A stretch of 64,000 nucleotides of DNA from Streptomyces sp. RKAG293 (GCF_023701745.1 NZ_JAJOZB010000001.1:3912501-3976500); one strand, 5' to 3'; shown: positions 9,362 through 20,641, counted from the stretch's first letter. Notes: generated by a model from the letters alone, not told the origin. Made by a program: numbers and translations.

Positions 9362-10159
9362 TCAGCCGGCGGCCTCCGCGGCCTTCAGGTTCGCGTCCTG
9401 CTTGCGGGCGATGACGAGGGGCGCGTCGCCCGCCTGGCCGGTCCCCTTCACCGACAGATACGTGACGCTGGCGTCGCCGGTGCGCACGACGGTGACCAGT
9501 GCCGTGCCGCCCTCCTTGTCGCTGGTGTCCGACATCACGTACGCCACGGCCTCATCGCCGACGGTGACCGCGGGGCCCTTCCGGATCGTGAACGGGATCT
9601 TCTTGCCGGTGCCGTCGGTGGCCGTGAAGCCGGTGCACTTGTCCAGCGCCTGCCGGATGTCGGCCACCATCTTCCCGGCCTCACCGGGGGCGTGGCTGGC
9701 GAGCAGCAGCTGGGTCAGCTCGACGCCGGCCGGCAGGTTGCCCGGGTCGATCTTGCCGACCGAGGCGCCGACGAACGCCTTGCGCGCGTACTTCGGCCGG
9801 GTGCTGGGCGGATCGGCGAGCGGCTGGCACTCGGGCTTGTCGGTCGTCATCACGTCGTCGGGGCTCATCGCCTCGTTCTTCGACGCTTCGATCTTGTAGC
9901 CGGGCACTTCGGTGTCCTTGACCAGCGCCGCCCTCAACTGTGCCGCGTTCAGCGGTGCCTTGGCGGCCCCCGTCGAGGACCCGGCCGCAGACGTCGCGGG
10001 AGCCGTCGTCGCGCCGTCCTTGCCCTTCCCGTCGCCGCTCCCGCCGTCATCGCCGGAGCAGGCCGCGGCCAGTGCCAGGACGGGCAGCACGGCGGCGGCC
10101 GTGACGGCTTGGCGGATACGGACATTGGTGCGAGTGGTGGTGCGGGACCGAGTGCGCAT
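9362..10159 (-). CDS. Secreted lipoprotein of unknown function
   Basis: 265-residue lipoprotein. A basic N-terminus (MRTRSRTTTR) and hydrophobic stretch lead to the lipobox LAAAC with Cys34, then a Gly/Ser/Asp-rich linker (CSGDDGGSGDGKGKDG). The mature part has two further Cys residues (PECQPLA, DKCTGFTA) that may form a disulphide, and a pattern loosely like the extracytoplasmic sensor domains of actinobacterial PknH kinases; that similarity is weak. The ATG at 10159 is used because it gives a proper signal sequence and has GAGGGAG upstream. It lies 79 bases upstream of the SMI1 gene and faces a divergent deaminase-like gene. Confidence 0.78.
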   Translation of the reverse strand: MRTRSRTTTRTNVRIRQAVTAAAVLPVLALAAACSGDDGGSGDGKGKDGATTAPATSAAGSSTGAAKAPLNAAQLRAALVKDTEVPGYKIEASKNEAMSPDDVMTTDKPECQPLADPPSTRPKYARKAFVGASVGKIDPGNLPAGVELTQLLLASHAPGEAGKMVADIRQALDKCTGFTATDGTGKKIPFTIRKGPAVTVGDEAVAYVMSDTSDKEGGTALVTVVRTGDASVTYLSVKGTGQAGDAPLVIARKQDANLKAAEAAG

Positions 10160-10272
10160 GCGGGCAACTCTCCCTCGTGGACGGAACGTTCCGCCCGCGA
10201 ATGCGAGCTGCGGCCCATCCTTCCGGCCCATCTGCTGCCCCGTCCAAGCCGTTTCCACTCCGCCGACGATCC

Positions 10273-10288
10273 GTCACACCACGGTGAC
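10273..10288. promoter_or_regulatory. Inverted repeat in divergent promoter region
   Basis: GTCAC-N6-GTGAC lies in the 253-bp gap between the lipoprotein gene (minus) and the YwqJ-like gene (plus). Position and symmetry suit a regulator site shared by both promoters. No regulator is identified; the site is a candidate only. Confidence 0.3.
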
Positions 10289-10412
10289 ATGGGACACACA
10301 GGATGTTCCGCACACCGCACCCGACTTCCCCACCTCCTGACACCTTTGGCACTCTGAGTCTTGTAAACGGGGGATCGCCCGCTCCGGCGGGCGGACAGGA
10401 GGACGCACCACC

Positions 10413-10913
10413 ATGCAGACAACGGATGCCGCGGACCCGCGGCTCACCTGGAGTGCCATGGGCGCCGACACCGCGGGGCCACCTGTTCTGCGGCACCGGC
10501 GGGACGGCATCCTGCCGGCCGTCGCCGCCGCGCTGTCGATCCGCGACGAGGTGCTGACCTGCACCGGGAGCAAGGCCGAGCAGGCGCCGGCGCTGCATCC
10601 GATCGTCCAGGACTTCCTCGACACCCTGCCGGTCGCCCAGCGCGAGCGCTTCACCGGACGCTGTCCGGAGCCCGTGCTGCTCTCCCGGTTCCTCTCCGCC
10701 GTGGACTCCTCGCGCAGCAAGCGCGCGGCCCGCAAGCCGCTCACGCAGAGTGAGGCCCGTAAGGCATTGCGTGGCGCGCGGCTCACCGCCCGCCGTATAC
10801 GCGAGGACGGTGACCCCGAGCACGGCTCGTACGCGCCGCCCTGCCGCTCCTGCGCGCCGCTGCTGGCACATTTCGGCGTGCGGCCGGTCGATCCGTCGGC
10901 GGAGGCGGCGTGA
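10413..10913 (+). CDS. YwqJ-related putative deaminase
   Basis: 166-residue cytoplasmic protein with the Zn-deaminase signature in two parts: GRCPEP (C84, E86) and APPCRSC (C144, C147), matching the C/H-x-E plus PCxxC arrangement of YwqJ-type deaminases. The segment between (SKRAARKPLTQSEARKAL) is basic. The ATG at 10413 has AGGAGG at 10397-10402. The stop overlaps the next start (GTGA), coupling it to the SUKH-3 gene. YwqJ-type domains are classed as toxin deaminases, but this protein has no delivery module and sits in a chromosomal locus, so it may act inside the cell. The substrate is unknown. Confidence 0.78.
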   Translation: MQTTDAADPRLTWSAMGADTAGPPVLRHRRDGILPAVAAALSIRDEVLTCTGSKAEQAPALHPIVQDFLDTLPVAQRERFTGRCPEPVLLSRFLSAVDSSRSKRAARKPLTQSEARKALRGARLTARRIREDGDPEHGSYAPPCRSCAPLLAHFGVRPVDPSAEAA

Positions 10914-11464
10914 GCGACCCGAACGCCCTGCGGGACCCGAACAGCGTGAACGGGGTGAACCACGCCGCAGGTATGCCGAGCTCCCCGAGCACCCGGTTCC
11001 CGGTCGGTGTGGACGCCGCTCTGCGGTCGGCCGGCTGGCAGCCCGGCCGCTGGGACATCAAGCAGGCCGAGGTGTGGGCGGACGCGCTGCGCGCGCACTC
11101 CTCCCCCGCCGGGCACACGCACGCCGTCTCCCCGGCGGCCGTGGAGGCCTGGGCGGAGTTCGGCGGCCTCGCCATACCCGCCACCACCGGCCCCGGCCGG
11201 CAGATCGCCCCGACGCCGGTCCTGGTCAACCCGCTGCGCGGGCTCCATCTCGCCAGGACCCTCGCCGACCTCGGCCGGGCGCTGGAGACCGAGGTGTCCC
11301 CGCTCGGCGAGGAGATGGGCTCGGGCTCGCTGCTCGCGATCGACGCGAACGGCCATGTCTACGCCATCGACCACACCGGGGACTGGTACCTCGGCGCCGA
11401 CATCGACAGCGCCCTGACGACCCTGGTCGGCGGCGGCCGGCCGGACCGGCTGACCACCGCCTGA
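10910..11464 (+). CDS. SUKH-3 immunity-domain protein
   Basis: 184-residue protein. After a variable N-terminal 30 residues, VDAALRSAGWQPGRW begins the SUKH-3 domain, which continues through VSPAAVEAWAEFGGL and ends with LAIDANGHVYAIDHTGDWYLG. These are the typical SUKH-3 pattern positions. The GTG start overlaps the deaminase stop by four bases. SUKH-3 domains are immunity proteins for nucleic-acid-targeting toxins including deaminases, so the pair reads as a deaminase with its neutraliser. It converges on the sensor kinase gene. Confidence 0.8.
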   Translation: MSDPNALRDPNSVNGVNHAAGMPSSPSTRFPVGVDAALRSAGWQPGRWDIKQAEVWADALRAHSSPAGHTHAVSPAAVEAWAEFGGLAIPATTGPGRQIAPTPVLVNPLRGLHLARTLADLGRALETEVSPLGEEMGSGSLLAIDANGHVYAIDHTGDWYLGADIDSALTTLVGGGRPDRLTTA

Positions 11465-11532
11465 CGCCCGCCCGGCACGCCCGCCAGCCCGGGCCTTGGT
11501 CGGGCCTTGGTCGGGCCGCCGGGCCCGTCCGC

Positions 11533-12933
11533 TCAGCCGGCGGCCGGCGGTCCGGTGGGCACCGCGACGACGGGCAGCGCCGGGATCATGGCGGAGACCC
11601 GGAAGCCGCCGGCCTCGGTGTGACCCGCCACGAAGCCGCCGCCGAGCGCGGTGACGCGCTCCTTCATCCCGACGAGGCCGTGGCCACCGCTGGGCAGGGC
11701 CGCGGCGGGTGAGCCGTCGGACGGGCCGTTCTGGACGCGGACGGCGACCTCGGCGTCCCGGTAGGCGAGCCGGACCTCGGTACTGGCGCCCGGCGCGTGC
11801 TTGTGCACGTTGGTCAGGGCCTCCTGGACGACGCGGTACGCGGTCCGCTCGACCTGGTCCTCGCACGACCGGACCGCGCCCTCGACGGTCAGCTCGACCC
11901 GCATCCCCGCCGCCCGGGACTCCTCGACGAGCGCCTCCAGCCGGGCGAGGCACGGACCGTCCGGCTGCGGCCCGTCGGCCCGGTGCCCGGTGCCCGCCCC
12001 GTCGGACGGTCCGACGGCGGTACGCGCCGCCCCGGAAGCGTTACCGCTGCCCAGCTCCGTGAAGGCGAGGGTGCTTCCGGTGCCCGCCCCGTTCACCACC
12101 TGGGCCGTCCGCAGGACGCCCAGCATCTGGCGCAGCTCGTTGAGCGCCTGCCGCCCCATGTCCCCCAGCAGCTCCGCGCTCGCGGACGCCTTCTCCGGGT
12201 CCTTCAGGGCGACGGCCTTGAGCGCCGCCGCGTGCACCACCATCAGGCTCACCCGGTGCGCGACCACGTCGTGCATCTCCCGGGCGATCCGGGTCCGCTC
12301 GTCGGAACGGGCCCGTTCCGCCCGCTCCGTCGCCTTCTCGGCGAGCAGCGTCAGCTCCCGCTCCAGACCGTCGGCACGTTCCCGCAGGCTCTCCACCAGC
12401 CGGCGCCGGGCCCGGACGTACAGCCCGAGCAGCACCGGCGGCGCGGTCAGCCCGAGGGCCATCAGGACCGAGGTGATCACGATGACCGGCATCGGGGTGT
12501 TGCTGTCCTGCCGCAGGCTGTCGCGCATCTGGATGAACGCGACGATCATCGTGCCGACCCCGGTCATCCCGGCCAGGGTCGCGGTGATGCGGCGCGGGAC
12601 CTCGGAGGCCGCCAGCGTGTAGAGGCCGACGATGCCGAGCAGGAAGCCGAGCTGCGCGGGTGTCACCGCGATGGCGATCAGGACGATCGCGATCGGCCAG
12701 CGGCGGCGGAACAGCAGCGACGCGCCGACGAGCAGCCCGAAGACGGCGCCGATGCCGGGTTCGATCCCGGTCTTCTCCGCGAAGGACGCGCCTTCGACGA
12801 AGCATTCGAGCGCCGACACAGCGGCCAGCGTCGCGTCGAGCACGAGGCTGCGCCGCCTCGGCCACCACCACGGGCCGGGCCGTGCCCGGCCCCCGCCCCT
12901 GTCATCCGGTACGTGCGCCCCCGTCGTACTCAT
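11533..12933 (-). CDS. Sensor histidine kinase, NarL/DesK type, without adjacent regulator
   Basis: 466 residues. Roughly five to six TM helices occupy 30-175, then a coiled linker (ESLRERADGLERELTLLAEK). The HisKA_3 dimerisation box ERTRIAREMHDVVAHRVS carries phospho-acceptor H221. A HATPase domain ends with GHGLVGMKERVTALGGGF. The ATG at 12933 is chosen because sequence further upstream in the same frame has no kinase character. Kinases of this class normally pair with a LuxR-type regulator encoded next door; none is present here (neighbours are SUKH-3 and ppc). They often respond to membrane or envelope stress and control ABC exporters. Confidence 0.88.
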   Translation of the reverse strand: MSTTGAHVPDDRGGGRARPGPWWWPRRRSLVLDATLAAVSALECFVEGASFAEKTGIEPGIGAVFGLLVGASLLFRRRWPIAIVLIAIAVTPAQLGFLLGIVGLYTLAASEVPRRITATLAGMTGVGTMIVAFIQMRDSLRQDSNTPMPVIVITSVLMALGLTAPPVLLGLYVRARRRLVESLRERADGLERELTLLAEKATERAERARSDERTRIAREMHDVVAHRVSLMVVHAAALKAVALKDPEKASASAELLGDMGRQALNELRQMLGVLRTAQVVNGAGTGSTLAFTELGSGNASGAARTAVGPSDGAGTGHRADGPQPDGPCLARLEALVEESRAAGMRVELTVEGAVRSCEDQVERTAYRVVQEALTNVHKHAPGASTEVRLAYRDAEVAVRVQNGPSDGSPAAALPSGGHGLVGMKERVTALGGGFVAGHTEAGGFRVSAMIPALPVVAVPTGPPAAG

Positions 12934-13159
12934 ACGGTCCAGCCTAGGCCGTGTGCCGTCCGGGCAGGGGTCCGGTGTCCTGGGGCGGCCAGGGGGGCGG
13001 CCGTCGGCGCATAGGGGTGTCCGCCAGATGGGCGGGGGCCGTGGCCGGCGGTGACCCGACCTATCCTGGTCGGGTCGGACAGCGCGGTCCGCCCCACTCC
13101 GCCCATCCACCGGCGGGGAGATCAGCCGTCGCCCATCCCCTGCACTAGGAGCCGCACCT

Positions 13160-15889
<2,730 letters not shown>

Positions 15890-15906
15890 CCCGGCCCGGA
15901 ACGTAC

Positions 15907-15938
15907 GAAGGCCCCCGGACCGCGGTCCGGGGGCCTTC
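15907..15938. terminator. Bidirectional terminator between ppc and TetR gene
   Basis: Perfect 15-bp inverted repeat (arms 15907-15921 and 15924-15938, two-base centre) just after the ppc stop. It is followed six bases later by the stop of the convergent TetR gene, so it can serve both transcripts. Confidence 0.85.
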
Positions 15939-15943
15939 GCCGT

Positions 15944-16630
15944 TCAGCTCTTGCGGTGCCCGATCAGCCGCGGCTTGGGCTCGATGCCCGACAGCCCGTT
16001 CCAGGACAGGTTCACCAGGTGGGCGGCGACCTCGGCCTTCTCGGGCCGCTGCGGTGCGTCGAGCCACCACTGGCCGGTCAGGGCCACCATGCCGACGAGC
16101 GCCTGGGCGTACATCGGCGCGAGCTTGGGTTCGAAGCCGCGGTTCTTGAACTCCATGCCGAGGATGTCCTCGACCTGGGTGGCGATGTCGCTGATCAGGG
16201 ACGCGAAGGTGCCGGTGGACTGGGCGACGGGCGAATCCCGGACGAGGATCCGGAACCCGTCGGTGTACTGCTCGATGTAGTCGAGCAGCGCGAACGCCGC
16301 CTGTTCCAGGAGTTCCCTCGGATGGCCGCCGGTGAGAGCGCTGGTGACCATGTCCAGGAGCCGGCGCATCTCACGGTCGACGACGACGGCGTAGAGCCCT
16401 TCCTTGCCGCCGAAGTGCTCGTAGACCACCGGTTTGGACACCCCGGCCTTATGGGCGATCTCCTCGACCGAGGTGCCTTCGAAGCCGCGTTCGGCGAAGA
16501 GCGTGCGGCCGATGTCGAGCAGTTGCTCGCGGCGCTCCTTGCCCGTCATCCGTACCCGGCGCGCGCGCCGAGCGTTCGTACCCGTCGTTCCGTTCGGGCC
16601 CTCGCCGCTCGTACTGCTGCCGTCGCTCAC
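15944..16630 (-). CDS. TetR-family regulator linked to acyl desaturase
   Basis: 228 residues. The N-terminal HTH is clear: RREQLLDIGRTLFAERG, then GTSVEEIAHKAGVSKPVVYEHFGGKEGLY. The C-terminal ligand-binding part contains LDYIEQYTDGFRILVRDSP, seen in TetR proteins tied to lipid genes. The GTG start is seven bases after the desaturase stop, so the two form an operon with the desaturase first. It is likely to repress its own operon through the TACGG-type repeats upstream of the desaturase; acyl-CoA or fatty acid is the inferred effector. Confidence 0.88.
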   Translation of the reverse strand: MSDGSSTSGEGPNGTTGTNARRARRVRMTGKERREQLLDIGRTLFAERGFEGTSVEEIAHKAGVSKPVVYEHFGGKEGLYAVVVDREMRRLLDMVTSALTGGHPRELLEQAAFALLDYIEQYTDGFRILVRDSPVAQSTGTFASLISDIATQVEDILGMEFKNRGFEPKLAPMYAQALVGMVALTGQWWLDAPQRPEKAEVAAHLVNLSWNGLSGIEPKPRLIGHRKS

Positions 16631-16637
16631 GCGTCAA

Positions 16638-17621
16638 TCATGCCGCTTCACTGACGCTCTCCTTACGCCGGGCGGCGATCCGCTCCTTGCTGGGCCACCG
16701 GACGTCACTCGCCCAGCCGAGCTGTTCGCACCAGCGGATGATGCGGGCGCTGGAGTCGAGCTGGCCGCGCAGCACGCCGTGCCGGGCCGAGGTGGGCTCG
16801 GCGTGGTGCAGGTTGTGCCAGGACTCGCCGCAGGACAGCACGGCCAGCCACCACACGTTGCCGGAGCGGTCACGGGACTTGAACGGGCGGTCGCCGACGG
16901 CGTGGCAGATGGAGTTGATCGACCAGGTGACGTGGTGGAGCAGGCCGACCCGGATGAGCGATCCCCAGAAGAACGCGGTGAACGCGCCGGTCCAGCTCAT
17001 CGTCACCAGTCCGCCGACGAGCGGGGGGATCGCGAGCGAGACGAGGGTGAAGAGCAGGAACTGCCGCGAGATCATCCTGATCGCCGGGTCCTTCATCAGG
17101 TCCGGCGCGTACTTCTCCTGCGGGGTCCGCTCGGTGTCGAACATCCAGCCGATGTGGGCCCACCACAGACCCTTCATGAGGGCCGGCACGGTCTCGCCGT
17201 AGCGCCACGGCGAGTGCGGGTCGCCGTCGGCGTCGGAGTACTTGTGGTGCTTGCGGTGGTCCGCGACCCAGCGCACGACCGGGCCCTCGACGGCCAGCGA
17301 ACCGGCGACCGCGAGCGCGATCCGCAGCGGGCGCTTGGCCTTGAAGGCGCCGTGCGTGAAGTACCGGTGGAATCCGATGGTGATGCCGTGGCAGCCGATG
17401 TAGTACATGCCGACCATCAGACCGAGGTCCAGCCAGCTCATCCCCCAGCCCCAGGCCAGCGGGATCGCGGCGACCAGCGCCACGAAGGGGACGCCGATGA
17501 AGGCGCCGAGGGTGATGCGCTCGGTCATCCCCTTGTTGTCGCCACCGAGGGTGGCGAGGGTTACGAATTGGCCGGGCCCGGGGTCTCGGGGCTCGGTGAT
17601 CACGTCGGCCTGTGCGGTCAT
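16638..17621 (-). CDS. Acyl-CoA / fatty acid desaturase (delta-9 type)
   Basis: 327-residue membrane di-iron desaturase that introduces a double bond in acyl chains. All three histidine boxes are present: HRYFTH, HRKHH and HNLHH. About four TM segments surround them, as in the stearoyl-CoA desaturase family. Actinobacterial relatives (DesA3-like) work with an electron-transfer partner not encoded here. The ATG at 17621 is followed by a short cytosolic leader. Co-transcribed with the downstream TetR gene and preceded by its putative operator. Confidence 0.93.
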   Translation of the reverse strand: MTAQADVITEPRDPGPGQFVTLATLGGDNKGMTERITLGAFIGVPFVALVAAIPLAWGWGMSWLDLGLMVGMYYIGCHGITIGFHRYFTHGAFKAKRPLRIALAVAGSLAVEGPVVRWVADHRKHHKYSDADGDPHSPWRYGETVPALMKGLWWAHIGWMFDTERTPQEKYAPDLMKDPAIRMISRQFLLFTLVSLAIPPLVGGLVTMSWTGAFTAFFWGSLIRVGLLHHVTWSINSICHAVGDRPFKSRDRSGNVWWLAVLSCGESWHNLHHAEPTSARHGVLRGQLDSSARIIRWCEQLGWASDVRWPSKERIAARRKESVSEAA

Positions 17622-17657
17622 GAGGGTCCCTCACCGGGGGTGTATGGGGGGATTTAC

Positions 17658-17684
17658 TACGGAACCGTAACCTACGGCGACGTA
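17658..17684. promoter_or_regulatory. Putative TetR operator, two TACG-type inverted repeats
   Basis: Two inverted repeats, TACGG-AA-CCGTA at 17658-17669 and TACG-GCGA-CGTA at 17673-17684, have centres 15 bp apart, 37-64 bases upstream of the desaturase start. The spacing suits two TetR dimers and the place suits autoregulation by the operon's own TetR. The assignment to that protein is inference. Confidence 0.6.
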
Positions 17685-17822
17685 AGTATGTCAGCGTCGC
17701 GTCGACAGGCAATAGGCCCGGAGGGCTGACGCCCCGTGGCTAGGTGTACCCCGGAACCTCGTCGCGTTCACGTGGTCGCTTGCGGCATAGTAGGGACGCG
17801 CAGGCGCGCTCAGGCGCGTCGG

Positions 17823-17894
17823 TCCGCCGTGGTGTAATTGGCAGCACCGGGGCTTTTGGTGCCCTTTGTCCGGGTTCGAGTCCTGGCGGCGGAG
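17823..17894 (+). tRNA. tRNA-Gln (anticodon UUG)
   Basis: 72-nt cloverleaf without encoded CCA. Acceptor arms TCCGCCG and CGGCGGA pair fully. The D-stem is GTGT/GCAC. The anticodon stem GGGGC/GCCCT encloses the loop TTTTGGT with anticodon TTG, reading CAA. The T-arm is CCGGG-TTCGAGT-CCTGG, and the discriminator base is G. It lies just upstream of glmU, a known Streptomyces position for tRNA-Gln. Confidence 0.95.
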
Positions 17895-17903
17895 CTTGTG
17901 GTA

Positions 17904-17934
17904 GCGGGTCCCGGTCTTCATGGTCGGGACCCGC
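17904..17934 (+). terminator. Terminator after tRNA-Gln
   Basis: Ten-base perfect stem GCGGGTCCCG / CGGGACCCGC (17904-17913 and 17925-17934) with an 11-base loop, followed by CCGTGTTT. It begins nine bases after the tRNA 3' end. Confidence 0.75.
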
Positions 17935-18003
17935 CCGTGTTTCCCCGCCCATACCCCCGGTATCCTGCGGGTGTCCGTCACCCAAAGCCGAGGAGCCCCT
18001 TCC

Positions 18004-19446
18004 GTGAGCCCCAACCGCCCGGCTGCTGTCGTCGTCCTCGCCGCGGGTGAGGGCACCCGCATGAAGTCGGCCCTCCCCAAGGTTCTGCACGCCATCTGCG
18101 GGCGCACCCTGGTCGGCCATGTCGTGGCCGCCTCGCGCGCGCTCGACCCGGAACACCTCGTCGTGGTCGTCGGCCATGCCCGCGAGCAGGTGGGCGCCCA
18201 TCTCGCCGAGATCGACCCCGCCGCCCGCACCGCCGTGCAGGACCAGCAGCTCGGCACCGGGCACGCGGTCCGGATGGCCCTGGAGGCGCTGTCGGCGCAG
18301 GGCGTCGTCCTCGCCGGCACGGTCGTGATCACCTGCGGCGACACCCCGCTGCTCACCGCCGGGACGCTGCGGTCGCTGGTCGCGACGCACGAGGGCGACG
18401 GCAACGCCGCCACCGTGCTGTCCGCCGCGGTGCCGGACCCGGCCGGCTACGGCCGGATCGTGCGGGCCGCCGACGGCTCGGTGTCCGGGATCGTCGAGAC
18501 CAAGGACGCCAACGAGGCCCAACTGGCCATCGCCGAGATCAACTCCGGGGTCTTCGCCTTCGACGCGCAGCTGCTCGCCGACGCGCTCGGCAAGGTCACG
18601 ACGGACAACGCGCAGGGCGAGGAGTACCTCACGGACACCCTCGGCATCCTGCGCGAGGCCGGCCACCGGGTGGGCGCCGCGGTCGCCGCGGACCACCGCG
18701 AGATCGCCGGTATCAACAACCGGGTGCAGCTCGCCGAGGCCCGCCGCACGCTCAACGACCGGCTGCTCAACGAGGCGATGCTGGCCGGCGCCACCATCGT
18801 CGACCCGGCCTCGACCTGGGTCGACGTGGCCGTCGAGTTCGCGCCCGACACCCTGGTGCTCCCCAACACCCAGCTGTACGGGTCCACCAGCCTGGCCACG
18901 GGCGCCGAGGTCGGCCCGAACTGCACGCTGACCGACACCACCGTGGGCGCGGGCGCCCAGGTGAGCAACACGGTCGCGCAGAGCGCCGAGATCGGCGAGC
19001 ACGCCACCGTCGGCCCGTTCGCCTTCCTGCGCCCCGGCACCCGGCTCGGCGCGAAGGCGAAGGCCGGCACGTACGTCGAGATGAAGAACGCGACGATCGG
19101 CGAGGGCACCAAGGTCCCGCACCTGTCGTACGTGGGCGACGCGACGATCGGCGAGTACACGAACATCGGCGCCGCGAGCGTCTTCGTGAACTACGACGGC
19201 GAGGTCAAGCACCACACCACGATCGGCAGCTACTGCAAGACCGGCTCCGACAACATGTTCGTGGCGCCGGTCACAGTCGGGGACGGCGCCTACACCGCCG
19301 CGGGCTCCGTGATCACCAAGGACGTACCGGCCGGTTCGCTGGCCGTAGCCCGTGGCCAGCAACGGAACATCGAGGGCTGGGTCGCCCGCAAGCGTCCCGG
19401 GAGCGCCGCCGCGGAGGCCGCCGAACGAGCCGCTCAGGGTGAGTAA
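18004..19446 (+). CDS. glmU: Bifunctional UDP-GlcNAc pyrophosphorylase / GlcN-1-P acetyltransferase
   Basis: 480-residue cytoplasmic enzyme making UDP-GlcNAc for peptidoglycan: acetylation of glucosamine-1-phosphate, then uridylyl transfer. The N-terminal nucleotidyltransferase motif LAAGEGTRMKS and ITCGDTPLL are clear. The C-terminal left-handed beta-helix repeats (IGEHATVGPFAFLRPGTRLG, VEMKNATIGEGTKVPHLSY) bear the acetyltransferase residues. The GTG at 18004 has AGGAG at 17991; an upstream start at 17920 would overlap the tRNA terminator. It is followed by prs, the usual actinobacterial order. Confidence 0.96.
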   Translation: MSPNRPAAVVVLAAGEGTRMKSALPKVLHAICGRTLVGHVVAASRALDPEHLVVVVGHAREQVGAHLAEIDPAARTAVQDQQLGTGHAVRMALEALSAQGVVLAGTVVITCGDTPLLTAGTLRSLVATHEGDGNAATVLSAAVPDPAGYGRIVRAADGSVSGIVETKDANEAQLAIAEINSGVFAFDAQLLADALGKVTTDNAQGEEYLTDTLGILREAGHRVGAAVAADHREIAGINNRVQLAEARRTLNDRLLNEAMLAGATIVDPASTWVDVAVEFAPDTLVLPNTQLYGSTSLATGAEVGPNCTLTDTTVGAGAQVSNTVAQSAEIGEHATVGPFAFLRPGTRLGAKAKAGTYVEMKNATIGEGTKVPHLSYVGDATIGEYTNIGAASVFVNYDGEVKHHTTIGSYCKTGSDNMFVAPVTVGDGAYTAAGSVITKDVPAGSLAVARGQQRNIEGWVARKRPGSAAAEAAERAAQGE

Positions 19447-19540
19447 CGGCACTCCCGCCGGGTCACGACCCGGCCCGGCGGGGCGTACCGTAAGAGATGC
19501 ACAGAATGCCGCAGGTCGACGTCCACAGGACGAACCCGCG

Positions 19541-19589
19541 AACTGAGTCTTAACTGAGTCTTCACGGGGGTTGCCCCCGAAACCCCCGT
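19541..19589 (+). promoter_or_regulatory. prs leader: 11-bp tandem repeat and hairpin
   Basis: AACTGAGTCTT occurs twice head to tail (19541-19551, 19552-19562), followed at once by a perfect hairpin with arms ACGGGGGTT (19564-19572) and AACCCCCGT (19581-19589). The element lies between glmU and prs and ends 14 bases before the prs ribosome site. It could be a glmU terminator or a prs attenuator. Confidence 0.5.
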
Positions 19590-19614
19590 AGACCCGTACA
19601 ACCAAGGAGACGGT

Positions 19615-20595
19615 GTGACCGGGCTCAAGACGACCGGTGAGAAGAAGCTGATGCTCTTCTCCGGACGCGCTCATCCGGAACTCGCGGAGGAGGTGGCCCA
19701 CCAGCTCGGTGTCGACCTCGTCCCGACCAAGGCGTTCGACTTCGCGAACGGCGAGATCTACGTCCGCTTCGAGGAGTCCGCGCGCGGCAGCGACGCGTTC
19801 GTGATCCAGAGCCACACCGCTCCGATCAACAAGTGGATCATGGAGCAGCTGATCATGATCGATGCGCTGAAGCGGGCCTCCGCCAAGCGCATCACCGTGA
19901 TCCTGCCGTTCTACGGCTACGCCCGCCAGGACAAGAAGCACCGTGGCCGCGAGCCGATCTCGGCCCGGCTGATGGCGGACCTGTTCAAGACCGCGGGTGC
20001 CGACCGGCTGCTCGCCGTGGACCTGCACGCCTCGCAGATCCAGGGCTTCTTCGACGGCCCGGTGGACCACCTCATCGCGCTGCCGATGCTGGCGGACTAC
20101 GTGGGCGCCAAGGTCGACCGCTCCAAGCTCACCATCGTCTCCCCGGACGCCGGCCGCGTCCGCGTGGCCGACAACTGGTGCGACCGGCTCGGTGCCCCGC
20201 TGGCGATCGTCCACAAGCGCCGCGACCCCAACATCGCGAACCAGGTGACGGTCCACGAGGTCGTCGGTGACGTCAAGGGCCGCATCTGCGTGCTCGTCGA
20301 CGACATGATCGACACCGGTGGCACCATCTGCGCGGCCGCGGACGCCCTGTTCGCGAACGGCGCCGAGGACGTCATCGTGGCGTCGACGCACGGTGTGCTC
20401 TCCGGCCCGGCCGCCGACCGGCTGAAGAACTCGCAGGTGAGCGAGTTCATCTTCACCAACTCGCTGCCGACCCCGGGCGAGCTGGAGCTGGACAAGATCA
20501 CGGTGCTGTCGATCGCCCCGACGCTCGCCTCCGCGATCCGCGAGGTCTTCGAGGACGGCTCGGTCACCAGCCTCTTCGACGGCGCCTCGCACTGA
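19615..20595 (+). CDS. prs: Ribose-phosphate pyrophosphokinase
   Basis: 326-residue PRPP synthase converting ribose-5-phosphate and ATP to PRPP for nucleotide, His, Trp and NAD synthesis. Recognised by FSGRAHPELAEEVA near the start, the flexible-loop KRRDPN, and the PRPP-binding VDDMIDTGGTICAAADAL. The GTG at 19615 follows AAGGAG at 19604-19609. It lies downstream of glmU and upstream of a U-tract terminator and rplY. Confidence 0.96.
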   Translation: MTGLKTTGEKKLMLFSGRAHPELAEEVAHQLGVDLVPTKAFDFANGEIYVRFEESARGSDAFVIQSHTAPINKWIMEQLIMIDALKRASAKRITVILPFYGYARQDKKHRGREPISARLMADLFKTAGADRLLAVDLHASQIQGFFDGPVDHLIALPMLADYVGAKVDRSKLTIVSPDAGRVRVADNWCDRLGAPLAIVHKRRDPNIANQVTVHEVVGDVKGRICVLVDDMIDTGGTICAAADALFANGAEDVIVASTHGVLSGPAADRLKNSQVSEFIFTNSLPTPGELELDKITVLSIAPTLASAIREVFEDGSVTSLFDGASH

Positions 20596-20641
20596 CCGCT
20601 GATCGACCGCACGCGCTGAGCGTGCGTTGATCGATTTCGTC

